This document shows, piece by piece, positions 6,755 through 13,869 of a stretch of DNA of 15,934 bases. Within the stretch, counting starts at the first letter, position 1. Each line of letters starts with the position of its first letter. The position numbers and the translations under genes are program-made. This DNA comes from JAAZFF01 sp964405775 (GTDB taxonomy: Bacteria > Verrucomicrobiota > Kiritimatiellia > RFP12 > UBA3636). The stretch spans positions 1 through 15,934 of the forward strand of contig CAYOPG010000050.1 of NCBI GenBank assembly GCA_964405775.1, in the 5' to 3' direction. The notes beneath the pieces were generated by a model. It made no database searches. It saw only the letters and a list, made by a program, of their open reading frames with translations, and had not been told where the DNA came from.

Positions 6755-8685
6755 TTCGGATTCCCCTTACCATCACGATTCTCAGGCAGAGCCTGAATGG
6801 CTGCTTCCAGAGCCAAGATGTGCGGCTCGATCTTGGCGATTGTTTCTGAGGCGGCGTCGAGCGAAGGTTTTGTTATGCGGTTCTCCAGAATACTGCGGAC
6901 CGACGTTGTTTTTTCATCCAGCCATGCGCCCATTATTGGCGTGATGAGTTTAGCGAGCGTTGCGCGGTTCAGTTTGTCTAGCCCAGGAATGACGGGCAGA
7001 GCGACTAGTGCGATGAGATCGTTCATGCCGAACATGCCGCCGATGTGAGCAATGATGCCACCGCCTGCCGCGCCTGTGCCGCCAGTACCTATCACCCAAG
7101 TAACTGCGGCAACTGCCGTTATGGCGGGCAGGGCGCCGGTTATGGATTCCCGCACTTTGTCTTTAAATCCCATGCCCTCACGAAAATCCACGGCGATCTC
7201 GCGCAGACGCGCGTCGAACTGCTCCGATACCTCCATCACGCCGCTTGCGTCCGCATCGATTTCACCGATACGGGTCTCCCAAGAATCGATCTTAGGTGCG
7301 GCAAGCCGACTGGGTTTCGCCACGCGCAGATTGACGCCGCCATCGGTTTTGTCAATTGCGAAGAGTTCTGGTGACGTCACACCGAGGTTCTCCAGTCGCG
7401 CCACTTCCGCCGCGGCGGTTTTGCCTGCCTGGTTGTTAAGCGAAGTCTTGACCGCGAACCCTTCAGCGGCGAGCTGGTTGCGCAGCTTATTCGCTGCTTC
7501 TAGGATGTCTTTTTTGAAAACCCCGTCGGCGACGGCGATTGCATCGGTACGGCGGGTGCCGGGCTTCAGTTTTGCCTTCAGCCAATTCGTGAATTTGACA
7601 GGAGCGCTGAGAAATATAGGTTTGGAGTCGAGCCAGATGTCAGCAAAGCGGTCGAGGAGCGCGGCTTGTGGGAACGACTGCACGGCATCGGCAGCGGCCC
7701 AGCTTGTGGCGATCTTGGTGGCAGTGCTGTATAGCGAGAGTTCAAGACGCGCTGATTCAGACGCGTCGTGTACTTTTCCCGCGACCTCGCGCACGCCACG
7801 CAATGCCTCTTTGATGAAGTCGCTCCTAACATCCTGCGGCGAAAGTCTGGCGAGAACATCATATAGGGGGAGGCCGCCGGAAAGCGGACGGATCACTGCG
7901 GGTTTTTTACCTTCTGCGACAAGGTTTTCCTCGTTGACCCGATAAATGCCGAGGCACCATTGTGTGCTGTCTTTCCCATATATGTTTTCTAAAACGACTT
8001 CCGCGTGTTCTCGAACCTCCTCCTCTGGTAGGCTTGAGTAGCAGCGATACACAAGGGCTACCTTGCGGCAGCCGAGATCGCGCAGGACGCTGCCGAGGAA
8101 CTGCGTGTTGGCACGGTTGTTGTAAGTTGTGCCAGTGAAGGTGTAGATTATCACATCGCTTGCTTCAAGGACCGGCTTGGCAATATCGCGGTTGAACAGG
8201 CGCGCACTGTCGCCAGTGTCGAAATCCGGTGTGTCCAACAGCACTATACTCGGTGATATGGCGGAGCATTCGATGTACCGCGGAGAGCCGGGCTCGGTCA
8301 GCTCGGTTTGCGATTTCAGCGGGGTGGGGATCTCGCTGAACGGGGAAAAGAGGTTTTCGAGAAACCCCTCGCGGCGTAGCACGTCTTGATGGATTGCGGC
8401 CAGAGTGCGGCGCGTGAGACCTGCGCGCGCCTTGGCGATGCTGTTTGCTCCTCCTGTCATTGCATTGAACAGCGTGGACTTCCCGGTGCTGCCGCCTCCG
8501 GCGATAGACACCACGAGCGGATAATCAGGGGAGGTGCGGGCGAGAAGCTTGGAGTCGAGAACGTTTTTAAAGCCACTCAGGTCAGCGACGTGACGCAGCG
8601 ATAGCGAATCATTCAGTGATTCGACGCTGTCCCTGATATCTACCAACGCTTTGTGCAGGGTCGTGTCTTCGTGTCCCGTTGCCAT
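6751..8685 (-). CDS. Dynamin-like GTPase with degenerate G4, first of a tandem pair
   Basis: A 644-residue protein with a clear P-loop GGGSTGKST (63-71), a G2-like AGLTRRT (88-94) and G3 DTPD (151-154). Where G4 (NKxD) is expected, after the strand KVALVY, it reads RCYSS, so the guanine-specificity motif is missing or displaced. A long helical region follows. The C-terminal part has a Gly/Ala-rich hydrophobic stretch (about 515-550, including AITAVAAVTWVIGTGG) and a second hydrophobic segment (about 554-568), compatible with membrane insertion. A charged helical tail follows. It is the promoter-proximal gene of the two. No ribosome site precedes the ATG. A candidate promoter lies so close that the mRNA could be leaderless. 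It may be a nucleotide-binding regulatory partner of the second GTPase; that is inference. Frame and family are secure; function is not. Confidence 0.8.
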   Translation of the reverse strand: MATGHEDTTLHKALVDIRDSVESLNDSLSLRHVADLSGFKNVLDSKLLARTSPDYPLVVSIAGGGSTGKSTLFNAMTGGANSIAKARAGLTRRTLAAIHQDVLRREGFLENLFSPFSEIPTPLKSQTELTEPGSPRYIECSAISPSIVLLDTPDFDTGDSARLFNRDIAKPVLEASDVIIYTFTGTTYNNRANTQFLGSVLRDLGCRKVALVYRCYSSLPEEEVREHAEVVLENIYGKDSTQWCLGIYRVNEENLVAEGKKPAVIRPLSGGLPLYDVLARLSPQDVRSDFIKEALRGVREVAGKVHDASESARLELSLYSTATKIATSWAAADAVQSFPQAALLDRFADIWLDSKPIFLSAPVKFTNWLKAKLKPGTRRTDAIAVADGVFKKDILEAANKLRNQLAAEGFAVKTSLNNQAGKTAAAEVARLENLGVTSPELFAIDKTDGGVNLRVAKPSRLAAPKIDSWETRIGEIDADASGVMEVSEQFDARLREIAVDFREGMGFKDKVRESITGALPAITAVAAVTWVIGTGGTGAAGGGIIAHIGGMFGMNDLIALVALPVIPGLDKLNRATLAKLITPIMGAWLDEKTTSVRSILENRITKPSLDAASETIAKIEPHILALEAAIQALPENRDGKGNPK

Positions 8686-8691
8686 GACGAA

Positions 8692-8721
8692 ATACTAGCA
8701 CAAGTGATCCGAAAGTGTGAA
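8692..8721 (-). promoter_or_regulatory. Putative promoter for the GTPase pair, possibly leaderless
   Basis: On the minus strand TTCACA (plus 8716-8721) and TAGTAT (plus 8692-8697) are 18 bases apart. The -10 ends six bases before the ATG at 8685, so the expected transcription start falls on or next to the A of the ATG. That fits the absence of a ribosome site. The hexamers are imperfect, so this is tentative. Confidence 0.35.
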
Positions 8722-8740
8722 GTGCCAAAAGGCCGTTTTG

Positions 8741-8770
8741 TTGACTATTACTGTACTGTGTGGCTATAAT
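8741..8770 (+). promoter_or_regulatory. Strong sigma70-type promoter
   Basis: TTGACT (8741-8746) and a perfect TATAAT (8765-8770) are separated by 18 bases. Transcription would begin near 8777 and leave a leader of about 100 bases before the ATG at 8880. It is arranged back to back with the candidate GTPase promoter on the other strand. Confidence 0.7.
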
Positions 8771-8791
8771 GGAAGGACTAGACGATTCACG

Positions 8792-8840
8792 AACACTTCG
8801 CTCTTCAATAAGTCTCCGCGCACACGCAAGAGCGTTTGTT
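8792..8840 (+). other. Leader hairpin followed by T-rich stretch
   Basis: In the predicted 5' leader CGCTCTT (8799-8805) pairs perfectly with AAGAGCG (8828-8834). A small inner stem GCG-CACA-CGC (8818-8827) sits directly against the right arm, and AAC/GTT outside could extend the stem. The right arm is followed by TTTGTTTTC. This resembles an attenuator-type terminator between promoter and gene, but the large bulge on the left arm makes it weak. It does not match any riboswitch I recognise. Confidence 0.3.
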
Positions 8841-8879
8841 TTCAATTAGCAAGACATAGAAATAAAGAGTGAGGGTAGA

Positions 8880-9835
8880 ATGAGGGGCGTTTTTTTTCGG
8901 ATGATAGTTTTTGGAACCAGCCTATAGCTGAAGACGCTGAAACGGATGATAGGAGCGATGATTTTTTGGAGCGGCTCGCGGTGGAGCCGGGCGGGGCTTT
9001 TTGGATAAACTGCAACGAATATGCAATGCCAGTCTACGAAGTTGATGAAAACACACCGTTACGGACAGTTCATCAATGGGAGATGGAACCTTCCAGAAAA
9101 CCTGGCCGCTGGGCTCCGCGCGACAAGTATTGGAGCCATGGGCCGGGGTTTGGCAAAGATGTTCCGATACCAGACAATGCCATGCCAGACCCGGGAACAG
9201 ATGCCCATTTGGCGGTGGTCGATTGGTCGCGCAATCTGGTTTGGGACATGTGGGCTGCGCGGATCCGTCCTGATGGCGAATGGGAATCTCGCACCGGGAT
9301 GGTGTATGCGGCCGACGGCCCTGGCGTTTGGAAGACAGAGGACTTCCCAATCAAAAACGGCGAGAGTATCCATTTCTACGGTCCAAGCAGAGCGGCTGGC
9401 GTGCCGATAGTGGCTGGACTTGCAATGCGACACGAGATACTTGCGGGCGAGATACGCCATAAGATCGCTATGGCAACATGGCATAACGCATTTCAGCAAT
9501 TCACCGCGCCGGCAATATGGACGGACGGTTTCGAAGACGGTGGACTCCCAGAAGGAGCGGTAATGCAACTAGATCCCGGGCTCGATCTTTCAAGATACGA
9601 ACTCTCGCCCGCCGCTACTACTCTTGTGAGAGCAATGCAGAAATACGGGATGGTCAATGTAGACAATGCACGAGGCAACGCGGTTTACACAGAAGGGGTG
9701 TACGGTCATCCCGGCTGGACATGGGATGGCATACTGTCTCCGGACGAACTCAAGCAAATCCCGTTGGAAAAATACAGGGTGCTCAAACTAGGACCGATAA
9801 CTTACATGGGCGATGCCAGGTCCGTTAATGTTTGA
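8880..9835 (+). CDS. Hypothetical protein, N-terminus interrupted by a T8 run
   Basis: I cannot assign a function. The main frame is open from 8879 and ends at TGA 9833-9835, but the only start codon in it before residue 30 is a TTG at 8966 with no ribosome site. GAGGG (8871-8875) and ATG 8880 make a proper start in another frame, which ends at TAG 8925. One extra T in the T8 run (8890-8897) would fuse the two and give MRGVFF followed by SDDSFWNQPIAEDAETDD. That opening segment, skipped by the TTG start, reads as ordinary protein in the same frame. Visible features include VPIPDNAMPDPGTDAHLAVV, a Trp-rich region (SRNLVWDMWAARIRPDGEW), AAGVPIVAGLAMRHEILAGE, LPEGAVMQLDPGLDL and RAMQKYGMVNVDNARG near the C-terminus. 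From memory, similar proteins occur in other bacteria, often exported; here no signal peptide is evident. It lies between two promoters and may be monocistronic. Confidence 0.65.
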
Positions 9836-9861
9836 TAAACCTGTGGTATTTGTGCTATACT
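9832..9861 (+). promoter_or_regulatory. Promoter for the LysM/YkuD-ruvA-purM operon
   Basis: TTGATA (9832-9837) overlaps the stop codon of the preceding gene. TATACT (9856-9861) follows after 18 bases and carries an upstream TGC that makes an extended -10. Transcription would start near 9868, about 22 bases before the ATG at 9890, which has AAAGGA (9878-9883) as its ribosome site. Confidence 0.65.
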
Positions 9862-9889
9862 GGTTGGCATCCTTACGAAAGGATTCAAC

Positions 9890-10867
9890 ATGCAAATGTA
9901 CGATATCGAGGAATACTACCGCCCAAGAAGATTTCCATGGTTGCCAGTGATCGTCGTCGCCATTTTGACGATAGTCATTGGCAAGGCCATTTTTTTCAGT
10001 GATTCTGGAGAGAACTCCGAAGCGGAAGTCGAAGCTGTTGAAACAGTTGCCGCATCTGAGGGAGAGGTGGCGGCGGTGGCTGCACCGCCCGCAATTGCGG
10101 CGGTTGTACCGGTCCCTGACAAGCCTATATCGAAGGACGAGGCAGACGCGTCCATTGCTGACGCCCGTAAAATGAAGACTGGTGGCGATCTCGAAGGGGC
10201 TCGTAATAAATTCCTGTCAATACTCACACGCGTGGATGCCGCGACAAGGCCGATAATCGAGCGGGAAATCGGGGCACTCAGCATTGAGCTGTTCACAAGT
10301 CTGCATCCTATGAAGGGCAAGGTGGAGTACATAATAAAGTCCGGCGACAACCTTTCTGGCATTGCCGCGCGCTACGAATGCCCTGTGGAACTTATCAGCA
10401 AGGCCAACAACATAAAAGACCCTGCGAAGATCCGAGCCGGCAAGAAGCTTATATTCCCGGACCATCCGAAGTTTTCCGTCGTCATTTCCAAATCTGCAAA
10501 TACGCTCACACTGCTGCTCGATGGGGTGTTCTTCAAAAACTACGCCGTCGGTACTGGTGTGAATTCCAAAACGCCAGCTGGCCAGTTTAAAATAGTCGAG
10601 AAAATCTCCAATCCTCCATGGTGGCCGGGGGATGGCAAGCCCCCCGTGCCGTATGGTGACCCCAAAAACATTCTGGGCACACGATGGCTCTCAATCGAAT
10701 CCACGGGTGACACTCCGCGAGTGAGCGGCTATGGCATCCACGGCACATGGGACGACTCAACGATCGGCAAGCAGTCAAGTGCCGGATCCGTCAGGATGAG
10801 GAACAAGGATGTCGAAGAGGTCTTCATGCTACTGCCACGCGGCACGCCTGTCTCCATAGTGGAGTAA
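9890..10867 (+). CDS. LysM and YkuD (L,D-transpeptidase-fold) protein with Cys-to-Ser active site
   Basis: A 325-residue single-pass membrane protein. A cytoplasmic N-terminus rich in Arg, Tyr and acidic residues precedes a membrane segment (about 17-36). An Ala/Val/Glu/Pro-rich linker (40-80) and a helical, TPR-like stretch (82-138) follow. A LysM peptidoglycan-binding domain spans 145-190 (YIIKSGDNLSGIAARYE through IRAGKKLIFP). The YkuD domain spans about 195-325, with the usual TPAGQFKI (228-235), GIHGT (282-286) and S-A-G-S-V-R-M (297-303). In active L,D-transpeptidases the last motif is S-H/x-G-C-x-R; here the catalytic Cys is Ser300 (codon TCC, 10787-10789), while His284, Gly299 and Arg302 are kept. 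Its envelope location is secure by architecture. Whether it still cross-links peptidoglycan, or only binds it, is open. It is the first gene of the run that includes ruvA. Confidence 0.88.
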   Translation: MQMYDIEEYYRPRRFPWLPVIVVAILTIVIGKAIFFSDSGENSEAEVEAVETVAASEGEVAAVAAPPAIAAVVPVPDKPISKDEADASIADARKMKTGGDLEGARNKFLSILTRVDAATRPIIEREIGALSIELFTSLHPMKGKVEYIIKSGDNLSGIAARYECPVELISKANNIKDPAKIRAGKKLIFPDHPKFSVVISKSANTLTLLLDGVFFKNYAVGTGVNSKTPAGQFKIVEKISNPPWWPGDGKPPVPYGDPKNILGTRWLSIESTGDTPRVSGYGIHGTWDDSTIGKQSSAGSVRMRNKDVEEVFMLLPRGTPVSIVE

Positions 10868-10874
10868 CTGACGA

Positions 10875-11462
10875 ATGATCGACTTTCTCGAAGGCATAAT
10901 CCACGAAAAGACTACGACAAACGTGGTGATAAACGTCAGCGGAGTCGGCTACGAGGTAATAATCCCCCTGAGCACTTACGACGTGCTTCCTCCCGAAGGC
11001 GAACGTTGCCATTTGCTGATACACGACTACATCCGCGAGGACGCACACGTGTTATACGGCTTCGCCGCAAAACGAGAACGAGACTTCTTCCGACTCATAC
11101 AAGGAGTTTCCGGCATAGGTCCCAAAACCGCGCTGGGCGCCATTAGCGCGATGAGCGTGAGAGAGCTGCGCCGCTGCATCGCGGACCGCGATTCAAAGCT
11201 CCTGTCCAAGCTTCCGGGCATAGGGAAAAAAACGGCAGATCGCATCGTGCTCGAATTGCACGACAAAATCAACCCCCTGGAAGCTATGGCGGCTGAAGAC
11301 TCCCCGCCGCTTGGCGACAAGTACCGCGACGCTGTTCTAGCCCTCACCGCTCTTGGCAACACGCAAGAGGCAGCCGCAAAAATGGTACTTACCATTTCAC
11401 AGTCACCCAATCCTCCTGCAACAACGGAGGAGATAATAAAACAAGCACTGGCATCAAGATAG
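10875..11462 (+). CDS. ruvA: Holliday junction DNA helicase subunit RuvA
   Basis: 195 residues, close to the usual length of about 200. RuvA tetramers bind Holliday junctions and load the RuvB motor for branch migration in recombinational repair. The N-terminal OB fold (1-63) includes GVGYEV and REDAHVLYGF, with the acidic pin residues at Glu55 and Asp56. Two helix-hairpin-helix motifs follow: GVSGIGPKTA (77-86) and LPGIGKKTADRI (113-124). A short C-terminal domain III (about 150-195, AVLALTALGNTQEAA) is the part that contacts RuvB. The gene begins 7 bases after the LysM/YkuD stop and ends 7 bases before purM. ruvB and ruvC are not in this window. Confidence 0.97.
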   Translation: MIDFLEGIIHEKTTTNVVINVSGVGYEVIIPLSTYDVLPPEGERCHLLIHDYIREDAHVLYGFAAKRERDFFRLIQGVSGIGPKTALGAISAMSVRELRRCIADRDSKLLSKLPGIGKKTADRIVLELHDKINPLEAMAAEDSPPLGDKYRDAVLALTALGNTQEAAAKMVLTISQSPNPPATTEEIIKQALASR

Positions 11463-11469
11463 CAACCGA

Positions 11470-12510
11470 ATGAAGAAAAAAACCTCCAATAAATCCGCAT
11501 ACGCCGAAGCCGGCGTGGATATCGACGAAAAAATGCGCATGATCGCATCGATCAAAAAAGCCGTGTCTTCCACGCGCACGCCTGACGTGCTCAGCGACAT
11601 TGGCCGCTTCGGAGGGCTGATAAAATCCCCGGGACGGGACAGTATACTAGTCGGCTCCACCGACGGCGTTGGCACGAAACTCAAGGTCGCGCACATGGCG
11701 GGCAAACACGACACCGTCGGCCAGTGCCTCGTCAACCACTGTGTCAACGACATCCTGACTCAGGGCGCGACACCGCTCTTCTTCCTCGACTACATTGGCA
11801 CGGCCCATCTGTCTCCCAAAATCTTCGCCGACGTCGTGAAGGGTCTATGCAAGGCTTGCCGCGAGAACAACTGCGCGCTCATCGGCGGAGAGACCGCCGA
11901 AATGCCCGGGCTTTACCCCGAAGGCGAATACGATCTGGTGGGCACGATCGTGGGCGTCGTCTCAAGAAAAGACTATGTTTCCGGCGATTCGATCCGCCCC
12001 GGTGACATTCTGCTCGGACTCCCCTCCACCGGGCTCCAGACAAACGGCTATTCCCTCGCGCGGAAGATCGTGTTTGAAAAAGCGAAGAAGACTATCAACG
12101 ACGTTGTGCCCGGGACGAAACAGACGTTCGGCAAAGCTTTGCTCGCCATACATTCCAGTTTTCTAAAGCCCATTCTGGCCGTGCGCGAATCGGGTGCAAA
12201 GATCAAGGGCATGGCGCACATAACCGGGGGCGGACTTATAGACAATACCCCGCGCATGTTGCCGAAAGGAGTGGACGCTGTGTTTGACCGCTCCTCATGG
12301 AAAGTCCCGCCGCTATTCAAATGGCTGCAGGAAAACGGCGATGTCGATACGGAGGAGATGTACAAAGTGTTCAACATGGGTGTCGGATACGTAATCTGCG
12401 TGTCGCGCAAGGACTGCGCAACCGCGCTCAATGCGCTAGAAAAAGCCAAGGCGAGACCAATGGTGGTCGGCGAGATTCAGGACGGCACCGGCAGTACCAG
12501 ATTCGCATAA
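11470..12510 (+). CDS. purM: Phosphoribosylformylglycinamidine cyclo-ligase (AIR synthetase)
   Basis: 346 residues, the normal PurM length. The enzyme closes the imidazole ring of FGAM to AIR using ATP in de novo purine synthesis in the cytosol. Signature segments are STDGVGTKLKVA (63-74), VNHCVNDILTQGATPLFFLDY (88-108), GGETAEMPGLY (139-149), STGLQTNGYSLAR (186-198), MAHITGGGLIDNTPRMLP and FNMGVGY. In many PurM proteins the residue before TNGYSL is His; here it is Gln. The start is ATG 11470 with an A7 run in its first codons that is in frame. There is no clear ribosome site, so translation may be coupled to ruvA 7 bases upstream. Confidence 0.97.
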   Translation: MKKKTSNKSAYAEAGVDIDEKMRMIASIKKAVSSTRTPDVLSDIGRFGGLIKSPGRDSILVGSTDGVGTKLKVAHMAGKHDTVGQCLVNHCVNDILTQGATPLFFLDYIGTAHLSPKIFADVVKGLCKACRENNCALIGGETAEMPGLYPEGEYDLVGTIVGVVSRKDYVSGDSIRPGDILLGLPSTGLQTNGYSLARKIVFEKAKKTINDVVPGTKQTFGKALLAIHSSFLKPILAVRESGAKIKGMAHITGGGLIDNTPRMLPKGVDAVFDRSSWKVPPLFKWLQENGDVDTEEMYKVFNMGVGYVICVSRKDCATALNALEKAKARPMVVGEIQDGTGSTRFA

Positions 12511-12585
12511 CTTTTCTATAACTGAAACAATAAACCAAATCATAGGAGATTAAGAAGAACCAGATTCGAAGATCAGGAGTGAAAA

Positions 12586-13374
12586 ATGAATGAAAAAAAG
12601 AACCAGACAGACGTAGTATGCGCCGCCACGGCAGTTGCCACCGCCTGTGCGAACGGAGCAATGCTTCCGTCCGATATAATGCGCGCAAAAACCTTCACGT
12701 CCTCCGACGGGCAGAAAATTCCATACCGTTTCTATGCGCCGGAAGGTGATCGTAAGCAGAAAATCCCCCTGATTCTTTTTCTGCACGGCGCCGGCGAGCG
12801 TGGCAACAACAATTCTTCACAGCTTCTGCACTGCGTTCCGTCGCTTCTGCGATACATCATAGACGGCAAGCACCCCGCGATAGTAATCGCTCCGCAGTGC
12901 CCGAACGGTATGCAGTGGGTCAACACCCCATTCAACGACACTTCGCATACTATGCCCGAAAAGCCATCCAAGGCTCTGCAGGCGGTCATTGAGCTACTTC
13001 ACAAGGAAATCTCCGCAAATCCAGTCGATGAATCACGCATTTATGTTTCCGGAATTTCCATGGGTGGCTTTGGCACGTGGGACTTGCTGCAGCGCTTCCC
13101 CGAAAAATTTGCGGCAGCTTTCCCTATCTGCGGCGGGGGCGACTGCAATCTGGCATCACGCCTGATCGAAATACCAATCGTATCTGTTCATGGCACTGAA
13201 GACGCATCCGTTCCCGTGATGCGCACAAGCAGCATGTTCCAAGCGATAAAAAAGGCGGGCGGAACAAAGATGTCGTTTATTGAGCGCCGCGGGGAAGGCC
13301 ATAATGTATGGACGGACGCGTACGACAACGACAAGAACCTCGACTGGCTATTCGCCCAGCGCAGGCCTGACTAA
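12586..13374 (+). CDS. Alpha/beta-hydrolase, carboxylesterase/phospholipase-like
   Basis: A 262-residue serine hydrolase. The oxyanion segment is LFLHGAGERG (64-73), the nucleophile elbow GISMGGFG (156-163, Ser158), the acid HGTEDASVPV (202-211, Asp206) and the base GEGHNVW (236-242, His239), giving a full catalytic triad. The HGAGERG signature and overall layout match the esterase/prolyl-oligopeptidase-like group that includes feruloyl and other polysaccharide esterases. The substrate is unknown. The N-terminus (1-25, ending VATACANGA) is Ala- and Thr-rich and might be a weak signal or lipoprotein sequence, but acidic residues near the start make this doubtful. A good ribosome site (GGAG) precedes ATG 12586 after a 75-base gap from purM, so it may also have independent expression. 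Confidence 0.85.
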   Translation: MNEKKNQTDVVCAATAVATACANGAMLPSDIMRAKTFTSSDGQKIPYRFYAPEGDRKQKIPLILFLHGAGERGNNNSSQLLHCVPSLLRYIIDGKHPAIVIAPQCPNGMQWVNTPFNDTSHTMPEKPSKALQAVIELLHKEISANPVDESRIYVSGISMGGFGTWDLLQRFPEKFAAAFPICGGGDCNLASRLIEIPIVSVHGTEDASVPVMRTSSMFQAIKKAGGTKMSFIERRGEGHNVWTDAYDNDKNLDWLFAQRRPD

Positions 13375-13388
13375 TTACAATCAGGCCT
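13363..13388 (+). other. Perfect hairpin across the esterase stop codon
   Basis: AGGCCTGA (13363-13370) and TCAGGCCT (13381-13388) are an exact inverted repeat with a 10-base AT-rich loop that contains the TAA stop. It could slow or partly terminate transcription, or protect the mRNA end, between the esterase and the DUF721 gene. No T-run follows, so a strong intrinsic terminator is unlikely. Confidence 0.4.
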
Positions 13389-13409
13389 CACACCATTTCA
13401 ACGGCGAAC

Positions 13410-13838
13410 ATGCAACACAGACGAACAAGGCGCAACCTTCCGAAGAATTTTGAATACACGCGCTGGCTGGTCGAGAAAGATCGCTGCCAGCTCGCCGAGC
13501 CGTTGCCGCAACCACCGTTCAAAGACCCCGATACCGCATCCAAGGGTGTGGAAAAGGCGCTGAAGCGCATGGAGAAGTTTGGCATAAAAACATCGGTGCA
13601 AGAAACCCTAATACAAAACGAGTGGATCAAAATAGTCGGCCCCGACCTAGCCAAACGCACCATGCCGGGGAACTTCGACAAAGGCAATCTGACCGTCTAT
13701 GTAATGGGATCCGCATGGCTGGCAGAACTCAGGCGAAATGCTCTGTCCAACATGATAAGGCGCATCAACGAACATCTCGGTGAGGTCATCGTAAAATCAA
13801 TAAACCTGCGCCCCGCGCCATCCGGCTACAAACCCTGA
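13410..13838 (+). CDS. DUF721 family protein (DciA-like)
   Basis: 142 residues. The C-terminal two thirds carry the DUF721 pattern: WIKIVGPDLAKRTMPGNF (72-89), GNLTVYVMGSAWLAELRRN (92-110) and a final INLRP (131-135). Part of this family (DciA) helps load the replicative helicase in bacteria that lack DnaC/DnaI; others are uncharacterised, so the helicase role is by family only. The N-terminal 40 residues are basic and Pro-rich (MQHRRTRRNLPKN) and may bind nucleic acid. No ribosome site is evident before ATG 13410. The gene follows the esterase by 35 bases, with the hairpin between them. Confidence 0.85.
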   Translation: MQHRRTRRNLPKNFEYTRWLVEKDRCQLAEPLPQPPFKDPDTASKGVEKALKRMEKFGIKTSVQETLIQNEWIKIVGPDLAKRTMPGNFDKGNLTVYVMGSAWLAELRRNALSNMIRRINEHLGEVIVKSINLRPAPSGYKP

Positions 13839-13869
13839 ACCACGATCTTCATCCTGCAATAATATTACT

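Noticed and set aside
7052..7945. Long plus-strand open frame (297 codons) opposite the first GTPase
   Set aside because: Ser/Ala/Arg-rich antisense shadow of a gene with clear P-loop and DTPD motifs.
4991..8685. Reading the GTPase pair as part of an anti-phage island
   Set aside because: No nuclease, restriction, toxin or mobile gene lies nearby; neighbours are housekeeping or surface functions.
12496..12568. Direct repeat ACCAGATTCG at the end of purM and before the esterase
   Set aside because: Ten bases, 63 apart, with no other transposition or duplication signs; too weak to interpret.
12586..12660. Lipoprotein signal on the esterase (ATAC near residue 21)
   Set aside because: No Leu at -3 of a lipobox and acidic residues in the n-region; left as a possibility only.
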